Shown: one piece after another, positions 8,761 through 15,903 of the stretch
How the letters are laid out: each line of letters opens with the position of its first letter
Position numbering within the stretch: the stretch's first letter is position 1
Assembly: GCF_022919175.1 (NCBI RefSeq)
Contig: NZ_CP095043.1
Span: forward strand, 744,001-808,000
Direction: 5' to 3'
DNA length: 64,000 nt
Source: Leucobacter rhizosphaerae
Lineage (GTDB): Bacteria; Actinomycetota; Actinomycetes; Actinomycetales; Microbacteriaceae
Program-made: the position numbers and the translations under genes
The notes under the pieces: model-generated
Databases searched by the model: none
What the model was told of the DNA's origin: nothing
Seen by the model: only the letters and a program-made list of their open reading frames with translations

Positions 8761-9342
8761 TTAGAGCGCTCGCTCCAAGCAGCACAGCCGATCTCGATCG
8801 TCCCACGGATCGACGCCGGTGTAGCCGAGCCTTTCGTACAGGCCGATCGCGTCGGTGCGCCAGTCCCACACCGAGAGCCGCAGTGATGACGCTCCCACCC
8901 GCGCCGCGTGCGCGTGCGCCGCCTCGAGAAGTGCGGATGCGACGCCGAGTCCGCGGTGCGCCGGGTCCGTCCAGAGCCGCCTGAGCTCGAGCACTCCGGC
9001 GCCCCGCGAGGTGATGACGAGACAACCCACCGCGAGATCCTGGGCGCGTTCAAGATCCTGAGACCGATCAAGATCCCGAGCCAGCTCACGATCCTGATTC
9101 ACGTCAGGATCCCGAACCCGCGCGATCAGCACCACGTCATCGACGAACACGTGCTGGGGGCCGGTCACCTCCGCGGCGTACCGAACGGGCAGGTGCTCGA
9201 TCGAAACGACAGAAGTCCCCTTCTCGGACTCCGTCTGCAGGTGATACGCCGCCAGCAGCGCGGCGAGTTCAGAGCGCTGCGACGCACTCCGACGGTCCCA
9301 GGGGACGACCGCGATGGCGTCGCGATCCGCGCGTCGCCCCAC
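8761..9342 (-). CDS. GNAT family N-acetyltransferase with a hexapeptide-repeat insertion
   Basis: Probable acetyl-CoA-dependent acetyltransferase, substrate unknown. The C-terminal half has the GNAT acetyl-CoA loop (AHRGLGVASALLEAAHAHA) and the LRLSVWDWRTDAIGLYERLGY segment. The GTG at 9342 shares its G with the polA stop codon (TAGTG), so it is probably translationally coupled to polA; this gives 193 residues. Before the acetyl-CoA motif lies a charged insertion of five six-residue repeats encoded by 18-bp DNA repeats (9033-9122), which is foreign to the fold and possibly a surface loop. Confidence 0.8.
   Translation of the reverse strand: MGRRADRDAIAVVPWDRRSASQRSELAALLAAYHLQTESEKGTSVVSIEHLPVRYAAEVTGPQHVFVDDVVLIARVRDPDVNQDRELARDLDRSQDLERAQDLAVGCLVITSRGAGVLELRRLWTDPAHRGLGVASALLEAAHAHAARVGASSLRLSVWDWRTDAIGLYERLGYTGVDPWDDRDRLCCLERAL
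9033..9122. repeat. Five imperfect 18-bp tandem repeats inside the acetyltransferase gene
   Basis: Five consecutive 18-bp units (starts 9033, 9051, 9069, 9087, 9105) share the core CANGATCCYGA and diverge in the remaining bases. Each encodes six residues of the type x-R/Q-D-L-D/E-R. The period is a multiple of three, so expansion keeps the frame. The same unit length occurs in priA (46026-46108) with an unrelated sequence. Confidence 0.75.
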
Positions 9343-11990
9343 TAGTGCGCCGCGGCGTTCCAGTTCGCGCCGCGTCCGACCTGCACCTCGAGCGGCACCG
9401 TGAGATCTGCGGCGCCCGCCATCTCCTCGCGCACGATCGCCTCGAGCGCGTCCCACTCGCCGGTCGCGACCTCGAACATGAGCTCATCATGAATCTGCAG
9501 CAGCATCCGAGACGCCATGTCCGCTTCGCGCATCCGCCGCTCCACGCCGATCATCGCGAACTTGATGATGTCGGCCGCGGAGCCCTGGATCGGGGCGTTC
9601 AGCGCTGCCCGCTCGGCGTTCTCGCGCAGGATCCGGTTCGGGCTGGCGAGATCCGGGAACGGACGACGTCGACCGAAGATCGTCTCGGTGAACGTGTCGC
9701 GCTTCGCCTGATCCACCACGGATCGCAGGTAGTCCCGCACCCCGCCGAACCGCTCGAAGTAGTCCGTCATGAGCTGCTTCGCCTCGGCGCCGGTGATCCC
9801 GAGCTGCTTGGAGAGCCCGAACGCGGACAGGCCGTAGGCGAGCCCGTACGACATGGCCTTGACCTTCGAGCGCATCTCGTTCGTGACCTCGTCGGGGGTG
9901 ACCCCGAAGATCCGCGCACCGACGAAGCGGTGCAGGTCCTCACCCTGGTTGAAGGCCTCGATGAGTCCGGTGTCACCGGAGAGGTGCGCCATGATCCGCA
10001 TCTCGATCTGCGAGTAGTCCGCGGTCATCAGCGTCTCGAACTCGGGCGCGTGGTTGAACGCCTCGCGGATCCGACGCCCCTCCTCGGAGCGGACCGGGAT
10101 GTTCTGCAGGTTCGGATCCGTCGACGCGAGGCGCCCGGTGCTCGAACCGGTCTGCACGAAGGTGGTGTGCACCCGACCGTCGTCCTGCACCGCCTTGATG
10201 AGCGTTTCGACCATCTGGCGGAGCTTGTTCGCGTCGCGGTGCGCGAGGAGCGCGTCGAGGAACGGGTGCGGCTTCTTCACCTGGAGCTCCGCGAGCGCCG
10301 CGGCGTCGGTCGTGTAGCCGCTCTTCGTCTTGCGCGTCTTCGGCATGTCGAGCTGCTCGAAGAGCACCTCCTGCAGCTGCTTCGGCGAGGAGAGGTTCAC
10401 CTCGCGATCGATCGCCGCGAACGCCTGCTGCTCGAGATCCAGCACCCGGGCCTTGAGCTCGGCGTCGTGGGCCTGCAGCAGCGGGAGGTCGATCTGGACC
10501 CCCCGGTGCTCGAGCGCTGCCAGCACCGGGACGAGCGGGATCTCGATGTCGCGGTAGATGTCCCCCGTGCGCGATGCGAACCGCTCGACCGCCGCCGTGT
10601 GCGTCCGAACGGTGTACCAGGCGAGTGTCGCGATATCGGCGACGCTGCCCTCGTCAGGGACGAGCTGATTCGGATCCCCCTCGGGCACCTCCTCGCCGAG
10701 ATAGCGGAACGCCGCCTCCGCGATGCTCTTCTCGGCGGTCGAGGGCCGGATCAGCCAGCAGGCGACGAGCACGTCGCCGGTGATGCCGCCGATCCGCACG
10801 CCGGCCGCGGTCGCGAGCCGGATCTGCTGCTTGGCATCGAAGAAGATCTTCGGTGCGTCTGACGCGAGCCACTCCTCGAACTGGGCGTAGTCCCGACCGC
10901 CGACGATCCACTGGAACAGCACGGAGGAGGATGCCGTGGCGATCCCGACCTCGTACCCGGTACCGACCTCGCGGATCAGCACCGCGGGCTCATCGATCTT
11001 GCCCAGCCAGTCCCCGAGTTCCTCGTCGATGAGGTTCTTCGCCTCGGGCTTCTCCGGCGCGAGCGGCACGGCGGTCGTGGCGCCGCCCTGGGGCACCTCT
11101 GCTCCCGCGAGCTTCGCGACCCGCTGCAGCAGCGTGCGGAACTCGAGCTTCGCGAACACCTGCTGCACGGCCGCGAGGTCGATCTCGCCGCGCTTCAGCT
11201 GGTCCAGCTCGAGGTCGAGCTCCACGTCCCGCACCAGGCGGTTGAGCTTGCGGTTGCGGACCGCGAGGTGCGCGTTCTCGCGCAGGCTCTCGCCCACCTT
11301 GCCGCCGATCTCGTCCTGACGCCGCAGGATCTCCTCGAGCGACCCGAACTGAGTGATCCACTTCACCGCGGTCTTCTCGCCGACCTTCGGGATGCCGGGC
11401 AGATTGTCGCTCGTCTCCCCCACCAGTGCCGCGATCTCGGGGTACTGCTCGGGGCGGATCCCATAGCGCTCCATGACCTTGTCGGCGTCGTAGCGGGTGA
11501 GTTCGCTCACACCCTGCTTCGACGGGTAGAGCAGGGTGATGTTGTCGTCGACGAGCTGGATCGTGTCGCGGTCGCCGCTGACGACCAGCACGCGGTATCC
11601 TGCCGCGCCGCCCTCGGTCGCGAGCGTCGCCAGGATGTCGTCGGCCTCGAAGTTCTCCTTCTCGATGGTGCGGATCCCCATCGCGTGCAGCGCCTCCTGC
11701 AGCAGCGGGATCTGCCCCTTGAACTCGGGCGGGGTCTCGCCGCGCGTGCCCTTGTACTCCGGGTACTCCTCGGTGCGGAACGAGTGCCGGGAGATGTCGA
11801 AGGCGACCGCGAGCGCGTCGGGGGACTCGTTGCTCAAGAGGTTGATGAGCATGGCGATGAAGCCGTGGATGGCGTTGGTGTGCTGACCCGTCTGCGTCTG
11901 GAAACTGTCCACGGGCAGCGCGTAGAAGGCCCGGAAGGCCAGCGAGTGGCCGTCGATGATCATGAGGGTAGGCTGAGGCGTATTCGACAC
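9342..11990 (-). CDS. polA: DNA polymerase I
   Basis: DNA repair and Okazaki-fragment processing polymerase, 882 residues. The N-terminal ~290 residues are the 5'-3' nuclease (IDGHSLAFRAFYALP, VVSGDRDTIQLVDD). The middle 3'-5' exonuclease region lacks the catalytic acidic motifs, as in other actinobacterial PolA. The polymerase domain shows motif A (TADYSQIEMRIMAHLSGD), motif B (KVKAMSYGLAYGLS) and motif C (QIHDELMFEV). The GTG start at 11990 follows a TAGGCT -10 box (11997-12002) by six bases, which suggests leaderless transcription. It overlaps the acetyltransferase start by one base. Confidence 0.97.
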   Translation of the reverse strand: MSNTPQPTLMIIDGHSLAFRAFYALPVDSFQTQTGQHTNAIHGFIAMLINLLSNESPDALAVAFDISRHSFRTEEYPEYKGTRGETPPEFKGQIPLLQEALHAMGIRTIEKENFEADDILATLATEGGAAGYRVLVVSGDRDTIQLVDDNITLLYPSKQGVSELTRYDADKVMERYGIRPEQYPEIAALVGETSDNLPGIPKVGEKTAVKWITQFGSLEEILRRQDEIGGKVGESLRENAHLAVRNRKLNRLVRDVELDLELDQLKRGEIDLAAVQQVFAKLEFRTLLQRVAKLAGAEVPQGGATTAVPLAPEKPEAKNLIDEELGDWLGKIDEPAVLIREVGTGYEVGIATASSSVLFQWIVGGRDYAQFEEWLASDAPKIFFDAKQQIRLATAAGVRIGGITGDVLVACWLIRPSTAEKSIAEAAFRYLGEEVPEGDPNQLVPDEGSVADIATLAWYTVRTHTAAVERFASRTGDIYRDIEIPLVPVLAALEHRGVQIDLPLLQAHDAELKARVLDLEQQAFAAIDREVNLSSPKQLQEVLFEQLDMPKTRKTKSGYTTDAAALAELQVKKPHPFLDALLAHRDANKLRQMVETLIKAVQDDGRVHTTFVQTGSSTGRLASTDPNLQNIPVRSEEGRRIREAFNHAPEFETLMTADYSQIEMRIMAHLSGDTGLIEAFNQGEDLHRFVGARIFGVTPDEVTNEMRSKVKAMSYGLAYGLSAFGLSKQLGITGAEAKQLMTDYFERFGGVRDYLRSVVDQAKRDTFTETIFGRRRPFPDLASPNRILRENAERAALNAPIQGSAADIIKFAMIGVERRMREADMASRMLLQIHDELMFEVATGEWDALEAIVREEMAGAADLTVPLEVQVGRGANWNAAAH

Positions 11991-12044
11991 ACGCCCAGCC
12001 TACAAGCCGCGGGCCCCGACCGACCCAGAAAGATCTGAACCACG

Positions 12045-12485
12045 ATGACCGATCAGGCCCGCTCGACCGCCCCCGCAGACACATCCGGCATGGACTTCAT
12101 CGCGGAGCGCGGATTGGGGGCGCTGGCCGATCGCATGGGGATCGTCGTCACCGAGTTCACGGCGGAGCGCGGCGTCGCCACGATGCCGGTCGAGGGCAAC
12201 ACTCAGCCGATCAATCTGCTGCACGGCGGCGCCTACGTGGTGCTCGGCGAGTCGCTCGGATCCATGCACGCGAACTTCCACGCGCCGGAGGGGTTCGTGG
12301 CCGTCGGCGTCGACATCAACGCGACGCACACGGGATCGGCGACGACCGGTCTCGTCACCGGCGTGTGCGTGCCGATCAGCCTCGGTCGCACCCTCGCCGT
12401 GCACGAGATCGTCGTGACCGACGAGCGGGGTCGGCGGTGCTCCACCGTGCGCATCACCAACTACTTCAAGCGACTGAGCACGTAG
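12045..12485 (+). CDS. Hotdog-fold thioesterase (PaaI/YdiI type)
   Basis: A 146-residue single hotdog-domain acyl-CoA thioesterase. The LLHGGAYVVLGESLGS segment (residues ~66-81) is the conserved HGG plus helix of PaaI-like enzymes, and DINATHTGSA is the next conserved strand. The physiological acyl-CoA is unknown; phenylacetyl-CoA, DHNA-CoA (menaquinone synthesis) and general acyl-CoA housekeeping are all possible. It is divergent from polA with 54 bases between and ends at a strong shared terminator. Confidence 0.85.
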   Translation: MTDQARSTAPADTSGMDFIAERGLGALADRMGIVVTEFTAERGVATMPVEGNTQPINLLHGGAYVVLGESLGSMHANFHAPEGFVAVGVDINATHTGSATTGLVTGVCVPISLGRTLAVHEIVVTDERGRRCSTVRITNYFKRLST

Positions 12486-12527
12486 CTCCGTCAGGGCGCG
12501 CAGCGGCGCGACGCACGAGGGAATGAC

Positions 12528-12567
12528 AGAGGCCCCGGATCCGGCACGCGCGGGATCCGGGGCCTCT
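12528..12567. terminator. Bidirectional terminator
   Basis: Perfect 15-bp inverted repeat AGAGGCCCCGGATCC / GGATCCGGGGCCTCT around a ten-base loop, between the convergent thioesterase and ANTAR regulator genes. Confidence 0.92.
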
Positions 12568-12582
12568 GCGGCGTCGCGGGGA

Positions 12583-13191
12583 CTAGTCCTTCTTGGCGCC
12601 GAGCTGGTCGATGATGGTCTTCGCCACGTCCTGCATGGTGAGGCGGCGGTCCATCGACGCCTTCTGGATCCAGCGGAACGCCTCGGGCTCGCTGAGACCC
12701 ATCTTGTCGTTCAGGATGCCCTTGGCGCGGTCTACGAGCTTACGGGTCTCGAAGCGCTCGGCGAGGTCGGAGACCTCACTCTCGAGAGCGACGATCTGCT
12801 GGAAGCGGGAGAGTGCGATCTCGATGGCGGGCAGCAGGTCGGCCGGGGTGAAGGGCTTCACCACGTAGGCCAGCGCACCGGCCTCGCTGGCGCGCTCCAC
12901 GAGCTCGCGCTGGCTGAACGCCGTGAGCAGCACCACGGGTGCCAGGTGGTTCTTGTTGATGCGCTCCGCGGCGGAGATGCCGTCGAGCTGGGGCATCTTG
13001 ACGTCCATGACCACCACGTCGGGCAGCAGCTCCTCGACGAGACGCACGGCGGTCTCACCGTCGCCGGCCTCGCCGACCACATCAAAGCCGTTGTCGCGGA
13101 GGGTCTCCACGATGTCGAGGCGGATCAGGGACTCGTCTTCCGCGACGACAACGCGACGCGGGGCGCTCGGGGCAGTGCTCTGGTCATTCAC
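12583..13191 (-). CDS. pdtaR: ANTAR-domain response regulator (PdtaR type)
   Basis: A 202-residue response regulator. The receiver domain (residues 12-125) has the acidic pair in VVAEDESLIRLD, the phosphoacceptor Asp63 in VVVMDVKMPQLDG and Lys112 in VVKPFTP. The C-terminal ANTAR domain (about 135-195: LAERFETRKLVDRAKGIL, EAFRWIQKASMD) binds RNA hairpins and causes transcription antitermination when phosphorylated. In mycobacteria the cognate kinase is the unlinked PdtaS, and no kinase gene is in this window either. Conserved length and architecture make the identification firm; its targets are unknown. Confidence 0.93.
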   Translation of the reverse strand: MNDQSTAPSAPRRVVVAEDESLIRLDIVETLRDNGFDVVGEAGDGETAVRLVEELLPDVVVMDVKMPQLDGISAAERINKNHLAPVVLLTAFSQRELVERASEAGALAYVVKPFTPADLLPAIEIALSRFQQIVALESEVSDLAERFETRKLVDRAKGILNDKMGLSEPEAFRWIQKASMDRRLTMQDVAKTIIDQLGAKKD

Positions 13192-13352
13192 GAGATCCAG
13201 CTTAGCGGCTTTGCCTGGTGAGATGCCCGGACAAGCCGGGATCGGCGACGCGCTGAAGATTCTGCAGCGCCGAAGCTGCGATATGGTGGTCTCCGGACCT
13301 CGCTCGAGCCCCGTTCACGGGTGCACCGCGCGGTCCGCACAAGTGAAGATCG

Positions 13353-13437
13353 GCCGGATTGGCGGAATTGGCAGACGCGGCGCACTCAAAATGCGTTGTC
13401 GAAAGACGTAAGGGTTCAAGTCCCTTATCCGGCACCA
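13353..13437 (+). tRNA. tRNA-Leu (anticodon CAA)
   Basis: An 85-base class II tRNA. The acceptor stem GCCGGAT pairs with ATCCGGC, the D arm is GGCGGAATTGGCAGACGC, the anticodon stem GCGCA/TGCGT encloses CTCAAAA with CAA at positions 34-36, a variable arm is present, and the T arm is AGGGTTCAAGTCCCT. The 3' CCA is encoded. It reads TTG codons. A small CGTCCC/GGGACG hairpin at 13454-13467 may terminate it. Confidence 0.97.
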
Positions 13438-13505
13438 TCACCTGGGTCCCTGTCGTCCCTCGGGACGGACTCGCGGGCACCGTGGAGCTCGTAGAACTCG
13501 CAGCG

Positions 13506-13955
13506 TCAGTCGACGTGCAGCGCCCTCGCTCGAAGGAGCGAGACGGGAATGTGCCCACTCGCGAGCACCACCGCAGCGACCGTGATCCACGGGTTGCTGA
13601 GCAGCATCGCGCACGACAGGAATGCGGCGACCGGCAGGATCGCCATCGGCACCGGGATTCCCCGCACCGGCCCGAACAGCGCGGCGGGCGTCCGAAGCCG
13701 CGCGTACCGTCCCCACAGCAGCCAGTACCCGAACACCGAGACCACAAGCGGGGCGCTCCAGCCGAGCAGAATCGGACCTGCCGTGGTCGTTGCCGGCACC
13801 ACCATACAGAGCGCTTGCCCGGCGCGCTCCGTCCAGGCGAGCGGGCGCGGTGCGAAGACCCGTGGAAGCGACGGGTGGGGTGGCCAGATGAGCAGCAGAA
13901 GATTCGGCGCGAGCACGGCGACGCTCACCGCGAGGCCGAGGATCGAGAATCCCAC
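13506..13955 (-). CDS. Uncharacterised membrane protein (149 aa)
   Basis: Four or so hydrophobic segments (GFSILGLAVSVAVLAPNLLL; VVSVFGYWLLWG; ILPVAAFLSCAMLL; WITVAAVVLASG) with Pro/Arg-rich loops. No family is recognised. The GTG start at 13955 lies just after the stop codon of the upstream gene (stop at 13958-13960), so the two are probably co-translated. No charged catalytic cluster is evident. Confidence 0.65.
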   Translation of the reverse strand: MGFSILGLAVSVAVLAPNLLLLIWPPHPSLPRVFAPRPLAWTERAGQALCMVVPATTTAGPILLGWSAPLVVSVFGYWLLWGRYARLRTPAALFGPVRGIPVPMAILPVAAFLSCAMLLSNPWITVAAVVLASGHIPVSLLRARALHVD

Positions 13956-13957
13956 GC

Positions 13958-14257
13958 CTACCCCGCGAAGAGGCGGCCGAGTCGGGCCGCGAGGAGCCCC
14001 ACCGATACCAGCACCTGCAGGTACGACAGCACCAGACCCACGATCGCCGCCCACCGAAGCGGCCCGGACCGCGCCACGGCTCGATGACCGATGTAGAGGG
14101 CAACCGCGCCGATCCCGATACTGATGAGGTATCCGGGTACGCCCGACGGTCCGGTGAACAGCACCCCGAGGGCGAGCAGCCCGGCGACGAGCGCCGTTCC
14201 GTGCAGGGCGCGGTGGGTCGAGGGTTCAGAACCGGGGCCGGACTGCGGGGCGCTCAT
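13958..14257 (-). CDS. Uncharacterised small membrane protein (99 aa)
   Basis: A 99-residue protein with a polar start (MSAPQSGPGSEPSTHRALHG) and three hydrophobic segments, ending in LLAARLGRLFAG. It is the upstream partner of the 149-aa membrane gene, with two bases between stop and start. A member of the DUF4190-like group of small actinobacterial membrane proteins is conceivable but not established. Confidence 0.65.
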   Translation of the reverse strand: MSAPQSGPGSEPSTHRALHGTALVAGLLALGVLFTGPSGVPGYLISIGIGAVALYIGHRAVARSGPLRWAAIVGLVLSYLQVLVSVGLLAARLGRLFAG

Positions 14258-14285
14258 GCCCGAAGTGTATCGGCTGCGTCGGATT

Positions 14286-14384
14286 TTACTTGCGCTTGTT
14301 GCGCGCGTTGACCCAGAGGGCGATGCCCACGACGACACCCGCGGCGGCGAAGATGGACCAGGAGATGATTGCTGCGGTGACCAC
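14286..14384 (-). CDS. Putative 32-residue single-pass membrane microprotein
   Basis: Short frame starting GTG at 14384 and ending TAA at 14286. Its product is MVTAAIISWSIFAAAGVVVG, then IALWVNARNKRK: one clean transmembrane helix followed by a basic tail, which predicts an N-out/C-in orientation. It is on the same strand as its neighbours, with 28 bases to the next gene on the left and 12 to the gene on the right. The ribosome binding site is weak (GGTGG). The call rests on composition and position only. Confidence 0.45.
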   Translation of the reverse strand: MVTAAIISWSIFAAAGVVVGIALWVNARNKRK

Positions 14385-14396
14385 CGGGCCACCGTA

Positions 14397-14807
14397 TCAG
14401 GGTTTCGAGGCGCTTCCCTCGCGCTGCAGCAGGGCACGGACACCGGTGCGAGCGAGCATCAGCGTGACGACCAGCAGGGTGACCGAGAAGAATCCGCCGA
14501 GCACCACCGCGTCACCGAGCACGAGGTCGGTGAGCCACAGGATCAGCGCTTTGCTTCCGGCTGCCACGATGATCAGGCCGATCGCCGCTCCGATACGCAC
14601 CGTCGGTCGCTCCGCATCCCTGATGCGCGCGATCAGCTGAGTCTTCCCGGCGACGGCAACCTCGAGCACGACCTTGAAGAGCACCGCGGTCACGAGGGAC
14701 GCGAGGAACGACTCGCTGATCACCGCGGGGAACAGCTGGGTGAACGTGCCGAGCACCACGAGGTACACCAGCACATCGACCAGGTCCAGCGGGGTCGGGC
14801 GGTGCAT
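14397..14807 (-). CDS. Uncharacterised membrane protein (136 aa)
   Basis: Starts MHRPTPLDLVDVLVYLVVLG and has four hydrophobic segments separated by short loops, one of which carries KTQLIARIRDAERPTVR. It ends in a short polar tail. A family resemblance to phosphate-starvation PsiE-like proteins is possible but not claimed. No clear ribosome binding site precedes the ATG at 14807, and the upstream lipoprotein gene ends 19 bases before it, so coupled translation is plausible. Confidence 0.65.
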   Translation of the reverse strand: MHRPTPLDLVDVLVYLVVLGTFTQLFPAVISESFLASLVTAVLFKVVLEVAVAGKTQLIARIRDAERPTVRIGAAIGLIIVAAGSKALILWLTDLVLGDAVVLGGFFSVTLLVVTLMLARTGVRALLQREGSASKP

Positions 14808-14826
14808 GAGGAGAGTTCGCCACGCT

Positions 14827-15486
14827 CTATGCGGTGGCATTCGCCTCGAGCACCGCGGCGAGCGCGGCATCGCCGAACCCCTCATATCCCGTCGACGAGA
14901 AATTTGCGATCCAAATGGTGCCCTGGAAGATGTACCACCGGTACAGCGGGGCGATCCCCTCCGTCGAATGATGCGCGTATATGGTCGACTCACCGACCAC
15001 CGTCCGGGTGAACGCAGAATCGGCGAGTGCGGTCTCGAGCGACGCCCTCTCCGCGTCGGAGAGTTCGGCCACCAAGACCTGGTCGACGATGCCGCTGTCC
15101 TTGATCCCCCAGCCGCAGATCTCCGATTGCGCGGCCTGGGTGAACGCATCACCGGCGACCGGTCCGAAACCGTACTCCAGCAGAAACGGCAGACCCTCGG
15201 AGATGTCGGGCAATGAGACATAGCCCGGATCCGAGGTGAGTGCCTGCACCTCGGCATCTGAGATCAACTCCGCGCAGTCGGGAAGGACGAACGAGGAGAC
15301 GCCGTCAGTGCCCGGTGCCGGAGTCGGCGATGACGACGACGGTGACGGGGTCACTGAAGGTCGAGGCGTCGCGGCCTCCGTCGAGGACGGTGCCGCGGGG
15401 GCGCACGCCGTGAGCACCACAACCGCGACGACGGTGACGAGCCCCCACCCCACCCGGGTGGCACGAGGACGGCTGCGGTGCATCAT
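14827..15486 (-). CDS. Putative secreted lipoprotein (219 aa)
   Basis: The N-terminus has a basic stretch, a hydrophobic core (GWGLVTVVAVVVLTAC) and the lipobox LTAC, so Lgt and LspA (both encoded in this window) would process it. A Ser/Thr/Pro linker of about 40 residues follows, then a mature domain of about 150 residues with two cysteines (VLPDCAEL, SEICGWG). No family is recognised. The ATG at 15486 is preferred: a TACGAT -10 box (15493-15498) ends six bases before it and no ribosome binding site is present, which fits a leaderless transcript. Confidence 0.8.
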   Translation of the reverse strand: MMHRSRPRATRVGWGLVTVVAVVVLTACAPAAPSSTEAATPRPSVTPSPSSSSPTPAPGTDGVSSFVLPDCAELISDAEVQALTSDPGYVSLPDISEGLPFLLEYGFGPVAGDAFTQAAQSEICGWGIKDSGIVDQVLVAELSDAERASLETALADSAFTRTVVGESTIYAHHSTEGIAPLYRWYIFQGTIWIANFSSTGYEGFGDAALAAVLEANATA

Positions 15487-15628
15487 GGCCACATCGTAGC
15501 GTTCCGCTCGTCCGAGCGCGAGGCCCTCGCACGTTGCCTGGCAGACCCGTCAGACTCTTGGAATCACGGTCCGTCTGGCCGTACGCTGAAGTCACCGATT
15601 TGCAGATCCCGAACCGAGGAGGAGCACC

Positions 15629-15877
15629 ATGAACGCATCGAACCCCGACGCGCACGTGCCGCACGGCGAGTCCGCTCACGAGGCCGCCAACGGCGAGGGA
15701 ACGATCTCCCACTCGCGGCACGGCGAAACGCTCGATCACCCCGTCCTCGACGGATCCACCGAGTCCTACGCCGCGGAGGCGGAGGAGCAGAATCCCCGTC
15801 GCGGCATGGAGGATCCGGGTCTGATCCGCCACCCGGAGACGGGCGAGAAGACCCCGACGCCGAACGAAGAGGCGTAG
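15629..15877 (+). CDS. Small hydrophilic hypothetical protein (82 aa)
   Basis: A very polar protein rich in Glu, His, Asn and Gly with no hydrophobic segment (MNASNPDAHVPHGESAHEAA...). It is probably disordered. A textbook ribosome binding site (GAGGAGGAG) lies seven bases upstream of the ATG, which supports real translation. The features RHPETGEKTPTPNEEA near the end and repeated HG pairs match no family I recognise. Confidence 0.7.
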   Translation: MNASNPDAHVPHGESAHEAANGEGTISHSRHGETLDHPVLDGSTESYAAEAEEQNPRRGMEDPGLIRHPETGEKTPTPNEEA

Positions 15878-15903
15878 CGCCCTTCTTCGGCACTTCCCCC
15901 GGG

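Noticed and set aside
9342..9456. Longer start for the acetyltransferase, inside polA
   Set aside because: The extra residues are Arg/Gly-rich antisense-type sequence; the GTG overlapping the polA stop fits coupled translation and the GNAT domain boundary.
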